In this document: in pieces, positions 8,479-16,122 of the stretch
Layout: each line of letters begins with the position of its first letter
How positions within the stretch are numbered: position 1 is the first letter of the stretch
Source of the DNA: Hydrogenovibrio sp. UBA650
GTDB lineage: Bacteria > Pseudomonadota > Gammaproteobacteria > Thiomicrospirales > Thiomicrospiraceae
Direction: 5' to 3'
Length of the DNA: 20,619 nucleotides
NCBI GenBank assembly: GCA_002299245.1
Contig: DBOI01000002.1
Coordinates: forward strand, 1 to 20,619
The notes under the pieces: model-generated
Told to the model about the DNA's origin: nothing
The model's input: only the letters and a program-made list of their open reading frames with translations
Databases searched by the model: none
Program-made: the position numbers and the translations under genes

Positions 8479-10050
8479 ATGAAATATGTCTTTTATGTAA
8501 CAGATCAAAGTATAACAGCCTATCATTCAGATGGCTCTAGATATGTTGCAAATAAGAGTTTTGATTGGAAGCAAACTGATGAGTTAGATGCTCTGCTTTC
8601 TTCTATGGAAGAAAACGCTGAAGCTGATTTGATTCTCGACTTGATAGATGAAGAACTTTTTTTTGACTGGTCTCCTAAAGTCCACTTGTGGGAAAAACAG
8701 GGCATTGCGAATCGCAGAAAAGAGCGTTTGAGAAATGATACTACACTACTTACTCAAGTTATTTGGACTGGCATTACACGGGTTAGTGAAGAGGGGAGAA
8801 AAGAGGAACTATTACTTTCTTCAACTGTAGCAGAGTCTTTCAATCTTTCAAATTTCCTTAATAACCTTGAAGAAGCTCAGATTATTCTCAGGAATATCCA
8901 TTCTAAAGCGTTTTTACTTAATCAGTACTTCAATAAAAAAGTTCGTCCGTTTCTTAAGTTGAATCGAGTAGATATCAAAAAACCCTTTCTTATGATTACT
9001 CGACAGTCAGAGAATATGTTTAGACAAACATTTTTCAATGAAGGGGAGCTTCGTTTAAGTCGATTAATTGAAGTTGATAAAGGTTATAGCTCTCAAGCGG
9101 AAATGAAAAAAGCTCTGTTAGCGGAAACAAAATTAGCTATTACCTATGTTTACAACCAAAAAATAATCCCTTTCAACAGTCCTGTAGGTTTCATTTTTCT
9201 GGATGGCGAACAGAGTATGCTGGATGGTATTTTAGCAGAGTGCCAAGAAGAAGGTCTAATCAGATCAACCTGGGACCCAAATGATTATGTTGTTGGAACT
9301 GCAAACTTCAGGGATGTATCTGCTGATGGTCTAAATTGCAGTAATGATAGTGAACCATGTTTCTCTAAACAAGCCGCTGTAGATTTTGTTCTGAGTGATA
9401 AACCGAAAGGCTTTTACGAGAATGACTTTGTCCAAAAGATCAATAATCTTTTGATGGGGCGTAAAGTCTTTATTGGCTTAAATATTGTTTTATTTCTATT
9501 CGGTTTTTACTATGTTTTGATTACTGGCATTGATTCATGGTTGAGTTGGGAAAAGCAAAAGCTACTCGAGCAAAAAATTGTTCAGCATGAGGCGGAAAAA
9601 GAACGTTTACAAAAAACAGTTCAACTTCAAGATGATGCCCATAGAATTAAGGCTTCAGTAGAGTTTTCTGAGGCAATTCTTGAGCTAAAAGTTAATCGTT
9701 TGATTAATTTTGATATGAATTCCTTGTCAGAAGTATTTCTAAAAAACAGCAATATACAATTGCAGAAAATCAAATGGAAAACACTAGATCGGTTTGATAG
9801 TAAGCGTAATCAGGTTGATATTGAGGCCTGGGTATTCCCTTTCTATGAAACTTATCATGACCCCGTTAAATGGGTTGATGTTTTTGTTGATGATCTAAAT
9901 AAAATTCAAGGTATTGAAGTTGTTCAATTACAAAAAGAGCCTTTGAACAGAAAATTGAATCAGACTCTGAAGATCAATACTGATCAGGGTAGTGTTGAAG
10001 CTTTGCCATTTACTGTTTCGCTAAGGATAAAAGATGCCAAGCCTAAATAA
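8479..10050 (+). CDS. mshI: MshI/GspL-like alignment protein (PilM-PilN type fusion)
   Basis: This bitopic protein has a cytoplasmic region (1-325), a membrane helix at 329-350, a coiled coil at about 355-390 and a small periplasmic domain (395-520). The layout matches GspL, or PilM fused to PilN, which link the assembly ATPase to the periplasmic alignment complex. The segment just before the membrane, KINNLLMGR, weakly recalls the PilN docking sequence. Sequence identity to textbook MshI is not evident, so the call rests on architecture and on position directly after mshG and before PilO- and PilP-like genes. The start lies one base after the mshG stop. The gene overlaps the next by 17 bases. 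Confidence 0.68.
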   Translation: MKYVFYVTDQSITAYHSDGSRYVANKSFDWKQTDELDALLSSMEENAEADLILDLIDEELFFDWSPKVHLWEKQGIANRRKERLRNDTTLLTQVIWTGITRVSEEGRKEELLLSSTVAESFNLSNFLNNLEEAQIILRNIHSKAFLLNQYFNKKVRPFLKLNRVDIKKPFLMITRQSENMFRQTFFNEGELRLSRLIEVDKGYSSQAEMKKALLAETKLAITYVYNQKIIPFNSPVGFIFLDGEQSMLDGILAECQEEGLIRSTWDPNDYVVGTANFRDVSADGLNCSNDSEPCFSKQAAVDFVLSDKPKGFYENDFVQKINNLLMGRKVFIGLNIVLFLFGFYYVLITGIDSWLSWEKQKLLEQKIVQHEAEKERLQKTVQLQDDAHRIKASVEFSEAILELKVNRLINFDMNSLSEVFLKNSNIQLQKIKWKTLDRFDSKRNQVDIEAWVFPFYETYHDPVKWVDVFVDDLNKIQGIEVVQLQKEPLNRKLNQTLKINTDQGSVEALPFTVSLRIKDAKPK

Positions 10051-10687
10051 TTTTGTACAGGACGCATTTGTCAGACGCTTTTATTTAAAGCTTGTAATCA
10101 TTTTTTTTATATTAGCAGTGTTGGTTGTTGGAGCTTGGTATGGGTATGGAGAGATTCAAAAAGAATTAAAAGCCCAAGAACGGCCTAAAATACAAAAACT
10201 TAATTCATTACGTAGTCAGGTTAAATTTCTTCAACAGCAGGTAAAGCTGTATTACCAGTACGGCGACAAATATCAAGAGTTGGTCAAAAAGGGTCTTGTT
10301 AAGCAACAGGATAGGGTTTTCTGGACAGATTCTTTAATAAAGATTAAAGATGAATATATTATTCCTGAGATGAGCTTCACGTTCTCGGCTGAAAAACCAT
10401 TAAGTTCAAGTCAGTTTGCAACAATTAAGCTGCCGAATGGTATGTTTTACTACAGTGATGTCAAACTCCAAATGTCATTACAGCATGAAGAAGACCTCGT
10501 AAGAGTATTTGAGACTATTAGTCAGAATGTATCACCGTTATATTTGGTTAATGGCTGTGACTCTTCTGTAAAACAGTCTGGTCATGAAATTGAAGCAAAT
10601 TTTGATTTGGCCTTGGGTAATGTTTCTGTAGAGTGTTCATTGATTATCTTCCACACTCATGATTCAGACAAAAACAAAGCCAAATAG
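10034..10687 (+). CDS. mshJ: MshJ/PilO/GspM-like bitopic protein
   Basis: This 217-residue protein has a short cytoplasmic tail, one membrane helix at about 19-38, a coiled coil at 40-80 and a periplasmic domain. That is the layout of PilO, GspM and MshJ, which dimerise with the preceding PilN/GspL partner. The ATG at 10034 lies inside the end of the previous gene. AAGGA sits six bases upstream of it, so the 17-base overlap looks like true translational coupling. Two periplasmic cysteines near the C-terminus (in the segments VNGCDSS and SVECSL) could form a disulfide. Primary sequence alone would not identify it; the call comes from topology and neighbours. Confidence 0.62.
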   Translation: MPSLNNFVQDAFVRRFYLKLVIIFFILAVLVVGAWYGYGEIQKELKAQERPKIQKLNSLRSQVKFLQQQVKLYYQYGDKYQELVKKGLVKQQDRVFWTDSLIKIKDEYIIPEMSFTFSAEKPLSSSQFATIKLPNGMFYYSDVKLQMSLQHEEDLVRVFETISQNVSPLYLVNGCDSSVKQSGHEIEANFDLALGNVSVECSLIIFHTHDSDKNKAK

Positions 10688-10702
10688 TTTGAGGTAACGA
10701 CT

Positions 10703-11350
10703 ATGACATTAAAAAATAACTTATTGCTCATAACCGCATTTCTAGGTATGGCTTTCTCAAGTAATAGCTTTGCAATGTTGATAAACGATAGCTATGCTGA
10801 AGAACCTCCGGCACAAGAAAAGAATATCGATAAATTCACGATACAGAACAATCAGATTAGACCGGATTTTAAGACGCTCTTCTTTTCGCAAAAGCAAAGG
10901 GAAAAAATTGACAAACAACGAGAGGCTTTTTTAAATCCACCTTCTCCAAAATTCGAAGAAGATATTGCTAAAGTCAGTCCGAAATTAAGCGATACAAAAG
11001 CTAAGAAAAAACGTATATATATTCCGCCAAAAGTTGCGATTTCTGCTGTTGTCATAAAACCTGACGGCTCAACGATAATAAGAGTGAATAATAAGTACAA
11101 TCAATCTCCGTCAAAACATATTATTCTTGAGAAAGATAATGTGTCCTCAAACGGTGTCCCGATTACGGTAAATGGTAAAACTAAAATTGTGCCGGTTGGA
11201 CAAACTCTGCTTACTAGAAAGAACAAACTTGTCGACACTTACAAATTGAAAGCTCAAGAACGTAAAGCTGTGATGCCTAAGACCGAGCAAAAAGCAGTTA
11301 AAAAACGACTTGAAGAAGTTAAGATTCTAAATTCAAGTCCTATTGAATAA
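10703..11350 (+). CDS. mshK: MshK-like periplasmic protein
   Basis: This is a secreted protein of 215 residues with a signal peptide (1-24) and a likely cleavage after SFA. The segment LFFSQKQREKIDKQRE at about 59-74 is followed by a Lys-rich stretch and a small beta-rich region (113-170) with the pattern PDGSTIIRVN, then a conserved-looking VPVGQTL. This arrangement recalls MshK- and PilP-like proteins, which connect the inner-membrane alignment complex to the secretin. A good ribosome site, GAGGT, lies seven bases upstream of the ATG. It is the last gene of the unit; the next gene, rmuC, is unrelated. The functional assignment is moderate and leans on context. Confidence 0.58.
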   Translation: MTLKNNLLLITAFLGMAFSSNSFAMLINDSYAEEPPAQEKNIDKFTIQNNQIRPDFKTLFFSQKQREKIDKQREAFLNPPSPKFEEDIAKVSPKLSDTKAKKKRIYIPPKVAISAVVIKPDGSTIIRVNNKYNQSPSKHIILEKDNVSSNGVPITVNGKTKIVPVGQTLLTRKNKLVDTYKLKAQERKAVMPKTEQKAVKKRLEEVKILNSSPIE

Positions 11351-11387
11351 TCAACTTCATCCTCTCTACAGGTGATAAAGAAAGAAA

Positions 11388-12833
11388 ATGTTCAGTGAGC
11401 TAGAGATTACATTAGCTATAATTGGTTTTTTATTTCTTATCACGCTTTTTTTACTCTATAAGTTTCTAAAAACGTCCCGCCATTCTCAAGCTCTCCTGAA
11501 TCATAAAAATAATTTAACAAGTGAGCTTGAAACGCTCTATCAGACTAAAGAGCAATTGATAGCTGAAAATAATCACCTATCCAACCAAATACAAAAGTTG
11601 TATATTCAAGTTGCCGATTTAAGTTCAATCAAAGGTCAGCATGAGCAGATGGCAATTCAATTTTCTACCACTCAAGAAGAGTTACTTCATTCAAAAAATC
11701 TGTTAAGTGCTGCTCAAATTAATATCTCTGAACTAGAAAAGCGGCATATTGAACTTCAACAACAGCTGAAACACGAAAAAACGCTAGCTACTGAAAAGAT
11801 CGAAATTCTACAGAATGCAAAAAAACAGCTCACAGACGAATTTAAAATATTAGCTGATCAAATATTCGATCAGAAGCAGCAATTGTTTACCGAAAAAAGC
11901 CAAGCGACTATAGATGCTTCTTTAAAACCTATGCAAAATGCAATGAGTGAGTTCAGGCAAAGAGTTGAAAAGGTACACAAAGAAGATTTAGAGGGTCGAG
12001 CATCATTAACTGAGCAGTTGAAGCAACTTCAAGCTCTCAATAATCAAATGTCAATTGAAGCTCAGAACCTGACACATGCTTTAAAAGGCGATAGTAAAAC
12101 CCAAGGAAACTGGGGAGAGCTAATTTTAGAAAGCCTTTTAGAGAAGTCTGGCTTAAGAGAAGGTGTAGAGTTTTTTCGAGAAAAAAGCTATACCAATGAC
12201 AAAGGTAAAAGGCATCGCCCTGATGTTATAGTAAATATGCCAAATAACAAGCATATTGTTATTGATTCCAAAGTTTCTCTCACCGATTATGAAAAAGCCT
12301 TGAGCTTAAGTGATAAAAAAGAAATAAAAAAAGCGACTAGTGCACATGTTGCAAGTTTGAAAAAACATATTGCAACTTTGGCAGAGAAACGCTACGAACA
12401 TCTTGAACAACTAAACGCTCCGGACTTCGTGCTGTTATTCATCCCAATAGAAGGCGCATATTTACTTGCAATTGAATCCAATAGTCAATTATTTGAAGAT
12501 GCATTCGAAAAAAAAGTTGCCGTTGTAACTCCAACTACCCTTTTTACTACCCTAAAAACGGTTGAGCAATTATGGCGTTACGAACGGCAAAGTGAGAATA
12601 CCGTTAAAATAATCAAAAGAGCTGCTGAGGTTCATGACAAGTTTGTTGGCTTTTTGGAAACATTTGAAAGAGTCGGTGCTCAATTAGAAACTGCCAATAA
12701 TTCCTACCATAAAGCACGCATGCAGATGTCTTCAGGTAATGGTAACTTGATAAGACAGGCCGAAATGTTAAAAGATCTTGCTGGAAAAACTAAAAAAGAG
12801 ATTCCAAAGCATGTTCTAGATGAATTAGATTAG
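11388..12833 (+). CDS. rmuC: RmuC family protein (DNA recombination limiting)
   Basis: RmuC proteins limit recombination at inverted repeats and have a PD-(D/E)xK nuclease-like core. This one has 481 residues. An N-terminal membrane anchor lies at about 7-27 and a long coiled coil at about 35-160. The RmuC domain (155-445) contains GNWGE at 240-244, RPDV at 277-280 and IDSK at 292-295, where Asp and Lys form the expected nuclease-like core. A run of AG-rich bases precedes the ATG. It follows mshK after 37 bases with no visible terminator, so some read-through from the msh unit is possible, but no functional link is implied. Confidence 0.93.
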   Translation: MFSELEITLAIIGFLFLITLFLLYKFLKTSRHSQALLNHKNNLTSELETLYQTKEQLIAENNHLSNQIQKLYIQVADLSSIKGQHEQMAIQFSTTQEELLHSKNLLSAAQINISELEKRHIELQQQLKHEKTLATEKIEILQNAKKQLTDEFKILADQIFDQKQQLFTEKSQATIDASLKPMQNAMSEFRQRVEKVHKEDLEGRASLTEQLKQLQALNNQMSIEAQNLTHALKGDSKTQGNWGELILESLLEKSGLREGVEFFREKSYTNDKGKRHRPDVIVNMPNNKHIVIDSKVSLTDYEKALSLSDKKEIKKATSAHVASLKKHIATLAEKRYEHLEQLNAPDFVLLFIPIEGAYLLAIESNSQLFEDAFEKKVAVVTPTTLFTTLKTVEQLWRYERQSENTVKIIKRAAEVHDKFVGFLETFERVGAQLETANNSYHKARMQMSSGNGNLIRQAEMLKDLAGKTKKEIPKHVLDELD

Positions 12834-12846
12834 GATTAAGAAAGAA

Positions 12847-12907
12847 GATTTTCTCAGCTGTAAAAGTGAAGTTGTCAGAGAGTACTTAAACAGGCCTGAG
12901 AAAAATC
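12847..12907. repeat. Inverted repeat between convergent rmuC and dsrE-like gene
   Basis: GATTTTCTCAG at 12847-12857 pairs with CTGAGAAAAATC at 12896-12907, with one bulged base and a 38-base loop. It lies in the 113-base gap between converging genes. It lacks a following T tract on either strand, so it is not a standard intrinsic terminator. It may still act as a transcript 3'-end structure. Confidence 0.4.
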
Positions 12908-12946
12908 AAAGGAGAAGCTGTATTTATTATTCTATTATTAGATTAA

Positions 12947-13390
12947 TTAGTAAGTCAGGTTTTGGAAGTTAGGATTTAACAGGTCAGCAGCACCTTGTTT
13001 AGGGTTGGCAACACTGATTCCATCAATCAACTCTGATTTATCCTTACCTGCATTTGGTAAGTAGAGTGGACAAACTTCAACTTTTGCTCCCAGTTTGATG
13101 ATTTTTTTAAGCAGCATCGTTGGCGAGACATCACGAGGCTTCATTTTAGCTGTTTTTGTACTTTTTAAAGCTAAATCTCCAGCCGAACCACAAAGAATCA
13201 TATTGACCTTTTTCTTGTGCGCTTTCAAAGTTTGCATTGAAAGTACCATAGACATTAATTGTGCTTGGCGATCGGATGTTGTCACTACGACATTTAGACC
13301 TTCGGCCATTTTAGCTTGAGCGTGAGTAGATACGATGGTGATGGCTAGTAAGCCGCAAACCATTAAGGTTCTAGATAGAAAACTGTTCAT
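12947..13390 (-). CDS. Secreted DsrE/DsrF-like protein
   Basis: This 147-residue protein has a signal peptide (1-26, cleavage after AQA) and a single DsrE-like domain. The domain begins LNVVVTTSD at 32-40 and continues through VNMILCGSAGDLAL at 62-75. Cys67 and Cys107 are the only cysteines in the mature chain. Cytoplasmic DsrE/TusD relatives carry sulfur on a cysteine, but whether either residue here does so is unknown. GGGAG lies seven bases upstream of the ATG, which supports the start. The gene is alone on its transcript or follows epmB after 120 bases. Periplasmic DsrE-like proteins are common in sulfur-metabolising bacteria, so a role in sulfur or thiol handling is an inference. Confidence 0.75.
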   Translation of the reverse strand: MNSFLSRTLMVCGLLAITIVSTHAQAKMAEGLNVVVTTSDRQAQLMSMVLSMQTLKAHKKKVNMILCGSAGDLALKSTKTAKMKPRDVSPTMLLKKIIKLGAKVEVCPLYLPNAGKDKSELIDGISVANPKQGAADLLNPNFQNLTY

Positions 13391-13510
13391 TTTATACTCC
13401 CTATAAAAATAAGTTTATTGAATGTTTTATTAACTGTATTAATGATACGTAACTTTATTGTGAGTTAAATAAGATTTATTAATATTAGAAGATAAGTAAT
13501 CGTGCAGTTT

Positions 13511-14449
13511 TTAGCAAAGTGCGGTTTTGCTACCTTGGTTGGGAATGTCTTTAACCAGCTTAGGCACTAGATATCCAGCCAGCCGGCGTTTAAGTTTGTT
13601 GTGTAATTCAATCGCCGTCTCATCATCCACTTCAAAATGTGCAGAACCCTGGACTCGATCAAGTTGATTCAGATAGTAGGGTAAAACGCCTTGAGAAAAC
13701 AGTTTATGGCTCAGAGCTTCCAAAATATCTATAGAATCATTTACCTCTTTTAATAGTACCGATTGATTTAACAGAGTTATTCCTGCTTGTTTATAAGAGG
13801 TGAACAGTTTTTGAGTTTGATCGCTTAACTCATTGGGGTGATTACAGTGAACGACCAGTACTTTATTGAGTTTACTTTGCTGTGCCCAACTGACAAAAGC
13901 TTGAAATGGTGCCTTATCAGGAGCGGCAACAGGTGTGCGGCTGTGAATTCTTAACGTTTTAACATGAGCAATTGATTCAACCTGGTTAATAAGTTTAACA
14001 AGCACTTTCTCTCCCAAAGCCATCGGATCGCCGCCACTTAGAATAACCTCATGAACCGATTGATTGGTTTTGATATATTCGATTGCTTTTTGCCAATGGC
14101 GCAAGTTGCTTTGTTCAGAGTAGGGGAAGTGGCGTCTAAAGCAGTAGCGACAGTGAATATCACATTTTGGGCTGGCAATCAGTAGAACTCGACCATGGTA
14201 TTTGTGAATCAAGCTCGGAATAGGGTTGCTGTCCAAATCCTCTACGGGATCTTTGCTAAAGCCAAGTGTGGTTACCTCTTCAAGCCTGGAAGGCTTTACC
14301 TGTTTGAGTAGAGGATCTTGCGGATTGCTATGATCAATTTGCTGTAAAAAATGCTCAGGTACACGATACGGAAACCCGTTGCTATCAGAACTGTTTTGTT
14401 CACTGTTAGGAGTTATGTCTGGAGTTGTGTTTTTGGCGGCCTGTGACAT
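13511..14449 (-). CDS. epmB: EF-P lysine 2,3-aminomutase EpmB, short N-terminus
   Basis: This radical SAM, PLP-dependent enzyme converts (S)-alpha-lysine to (R)-beta-lysine for EF-P modification. The iron-sulfur motif CxxxCxxC is C96, C100 and C103. SGGDP follows at 138-142, HSRTPV at 169-174, and the conserved PYYLNQLDRVQGSAHF at 257-272. Near the C-terminus, the Lys in GYLVPKL (K297) is the likely PLP lysine, and the protein ends soon after the SKT motif. At 312 residues it is shorter than the usual about 340. The first about 25 residues are Ser/Asn/Gln-rich and replace the helical segment that starts typical EpmB. A TAA stop sits directly before the ATG, so the frame cannot extend upstream, and no good ribosome site is visible. 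The gene is divergent from efp. Confidence 0.93.
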   Translation of the reverse strand: MSQAAKNTTPDITPNSEQNSSDSNGFPYRVPEHFLQQIDHSNPQDPLLKQVKPSRLEEVTTLGFSKDPVEDLDSNPIPSLIHKYHGRVLLIASPKCDIHCRYCFRRHFPYSEQSNLRHWQKAIEYIKTNQSVHEVILSGGDPMALGEKVLVKLINQVESIAHVKTLRIHSRTPVAAPDKAPFQAFVSWAQQSKLNKVLVVHCNHPNELSDQTQKLFTSYKQAGITLLNQSVLLKEVNDSIDILEALSHKLFSQGVLPYYLNQLDRVQGSAHFEVDDETAIELHNKLKRRLAGYLVPKLVKDIPNQGSKTALC

Positions 14450-14554
14450 TTAATTATGTGTGCATTTACGTTAGAATACTTCGATTATTTTAACCTGAAT
14501 TCTTATCAAGGGGTTCTGGTTTAAGCGAATTACACGAAAGATACAGGTAACAAG
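14450..14554. promoter_or_regulatory. Divergent epmB/efp intergenic region
   Basis: These 105 bases must hold promoters for both directions. On the + strand TAGAAT at 14472-14477 is a good -10 candidate for efp, but the -35 position (TTTAAT at 14449-14454) is poor. On the - strand TATTCT overlaps the same bases and could serve epmB. A ribosome site AGGTAA lies just before efp. The exact promoters are not resolved. Confidence 0.35.
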
Positions 14555-15121
14555 ATGGCAACTTACAGCACAACAGATTTTAAGGGTGGTTTGAAATTTT
14601 TAATGGATGGACAGCCTTGTTCAATTATTGAAAATACTCTGGTTCGTCCGGGTAAGGGACAAGCCTTTAACCGCGTTAAATATCGAAATTTGGTTACAGG
14701 TCGAGTGGTCGAAAAAACCTTTAAGGCCGGTGAAAAAGTCGATGCTGCCGATGTGGTTGATATCGATCTTCAGTATTTATATAACGATGGTGAGTTCTGG
14801 CACTTTATGGATGAAGCCTCTTTTGAACAGTACCAAGCTTCTGAAGCAGCGGTTGCCGACATCAAAAAATGGTTGGTCGAACAGGACACATGCACTGTGA
14901 CTTTGTTCAATGGTGATCCAATATCAGTGATTCCGCCAAAACAGATTACTCTGGAAGTTACTGAAACTGACCCAGGTCTTAAAGGTGATACTCAAGGAAC
15001 TGGTGGTAAGCCTGCAACTCTATCTACTGGTGCTGTTGTGCAAGTTCCTCTTTTCGTCCAGATTGGCGAAAAAGTAATCGTAAATACGGAAAAAGGTGAG
15101 TATGTCTCACGCGCTAAATAA
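14555..15121 (+). CDS. efp: Translation elongation factor P
   Basis: EF-P enters ribosomes stalled at polyproline stretches and promotes peptide bond formation. The 188-residue length is standard. Domain I holds the exposed loop RPGKGQAF with Lys34, the residue that receives beta-lysine. Domain II follows, then domain III with its typical ending (GGKPATLSTG, VPLFVQIGEKVIVNT). AGGTAA lies just upstream of the ATG. The modifying enzymes are adjacent: epmB divergent upstream and epmA 20 bases downstream. A terminator-like hairpin begins 42 bases after the stop, inside epmA, so most efp transcripts may end there. Confidence 0.98.
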   Translation: MATYSTTDFKGGLKFLMDGQPCSIIENTLVRPGKGQAFNRVKYRNLVTGRVVEKTFKAGEKVDAADVVDIDLQYLYNDGEFWHFMDEASFEQYQASEAAVADIKKWLVEQDTCTVTLFNGDPISVIPPKQITLEVTETDPGLKGDTQGTGGKPATLSTGAVVQVPLFVQIGEKVIVNTEKGEYVSRAK

Positions 15122-15141
15122 TTTAAGCGACTTGCTTTTTT

Positions 15142-16104
15142 ATGTCTAAAAGAGACATTCTTAAAAAACGCTCTGATCTAATGCAACTGATCAGGGCGTT
15201 TTTTTATGCCCGTGACGTGATCGAGGTAGATACACCGCAACTTTCACAAGCCGCCACTCCCGACGTTCATTTACACTCTCTTTCCACATCTGTTCAAGTT
15301 CCAGGCCAGGCAGAAAAGCAGCGTTACTATTTGCATACATCTCCTGAGTATCCAATGAAACGTTTGCTCTGTGAAGGTAGTGGCGACATTTTTTATCTGG
15401 GAAAAGTGTTTCGCGATGATGATTTGAGTCCACGTCATCAGGTTGAATTTACCATGCTTGAGTGGTATCGACTTGGATTTGATATGCAAAACTTAATTGA
15501 TGAAGTGGTTGAGCTAGTCAACTCTATTCTTGCGAATTCACGCCCAGTTGAACAACTCAGCTTTCAACAGGCCTTCCAAAAATATGCCGGTATTGAAGAT
15601 GTGTTTTCGACTTCTGCGGCAGATTTACAGGCCTGTCTAAAACAAAATCAAATTGCTGAAATTGTTGGCGTTGATACTAAAGATAAAGAGCTCTGGCAAC
15701 AACTGGTTTTAACCGAGGTGATTGAACCACAGCTTGGTAAAGAAAAGATAACGGTAATCACCCACTTCCCTGCCAAAGATGCGGCACTGGCTAGAATTAG
15801 TGAGCAAGACTCTCGAACGGCGCAAAGGTTTGAAGTCTTTGTCGATGCGATGGAGTTGGCAAATGGCTACTATGAATTGGCAGATGCTGAGCTCTACCAG
15901 CAACGTTTTACAGAATCCCTTCAACAACGAGTAGAGTATGGCCTGCCAAATGTGCCTCTGGATAAGAATCTAATTGAGACTCTCAAAGCCGCACCTCTCC
16001 CTGATTGCAGTGGGGTCGCTTTAGGTGTCGATCGTCTATTTATGTTGCAACAAGGCCTGTTAAATATCGAGGATGCGGTTTCTATCCCAACTCAACAGGC
16101 TTAG
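15142..16104 (+). CDS. epmA: EF-P--(R)-beta-lysine ligase EpmA (PoxA/GenX)
   Basis: EpmA is a paralogue of class II lysyl-tRNA synthetase without the anticodon-binding domain. It adenylates (R)-beta-lysine and transfers it to EF-P Lys34. The 320 residues match the usual length (about 325). Motifs include HTSPEYPMKRLL at 65-76, class II motif 2 at about 90-109 (FRDDD...EFTMLEWY) and motif 3 GVALGVDRLFML at 291-302. NGYYELADA at 241-249 matches the family's substrate-site region. The start aligns with the beginning of the conserved domain, but there is no clear ribosome site, and a terminator-like hairpin spans codons 8-21. Met14 lies in the loop of that hairpin. Expression is probably much lower than that of efp (inference). 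Confidence 0.96.
   Translation: MSKRDILKKRSDLMQLIRAFFYARDVIEVDTPQLSQAATPDVHLHSLSTSVQVPGQAEKQRYYLHTSPEYPMKRLLCEGSGDIFYLGKVFRDDDLSPRHQVEFTMLEWYRLGFDMQNLIDEVVELVNSILANSRPVEQLSFQQAFQKYAGIEDVFSTSAADLQACLKQNQIAEIVGVDTKDKELWQQLVLTEVIEPQLGKEKITVITHFPAKDAALARISEQDSRTAQRFEVFVDAMELANGYYELADAELYQQRFTESLQQRVEYGLPNVPLDKNLIETLKAAPLPDCSGVALGVDRLFMLQQGLLNIEDAVSIPTQQA
15163..15205 (+). terminator. Intrinsic terminator-like hairpin inside the epmA start
   Basis: The arms 15163-15178 and 15189-15204 form a stem of up to 16 base pairs with one G-U pair: CGCTCTGATC pairs with GATCAGGGCG, extended by A-T pairs. The loop has ten bases. Seven T residues (15199-15205) overlap and follow the 3' arm. This is the form of a Rho-independent terminator for efp, yet it lies wholly within epmA codons 8-22. 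Confidence 0.65.
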
Positions 16105-16122
16105 TGGTTTTTTAAGCTGATA

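Noticed and set aside
146..11350. A true type II secretion (Gsp) locus
   Set aside because: The MshEN domain, the lipobox secretin, the TPR MshN-like gene and the absence of GspC/G/H/I/J/K fit MSHA-type systems better.
13511..13530. AGCAAA/TTTGCT hairpin at the epmB stop as a terminator
   Set aside because: The stem is short, lies in the coding end, and is followed by A residues rather than T on the - strand.
15181..15183. Met14 as the real epmA start, placing the hairpin upstream of the gene
   Set aside because: Residues 5-13 align with conserved EpmA sequence, there is no ribosome site before Met14, and the hairpin would still overlap the coding region.
16089..16118. GCTTA/TAAGC hairpin between epmA and the TlpA-like gene as a terminator
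   Set aside because: The stem has only five A/T-rich pairs with the T run inside the loop, and neither strand has a T tract after the stem.
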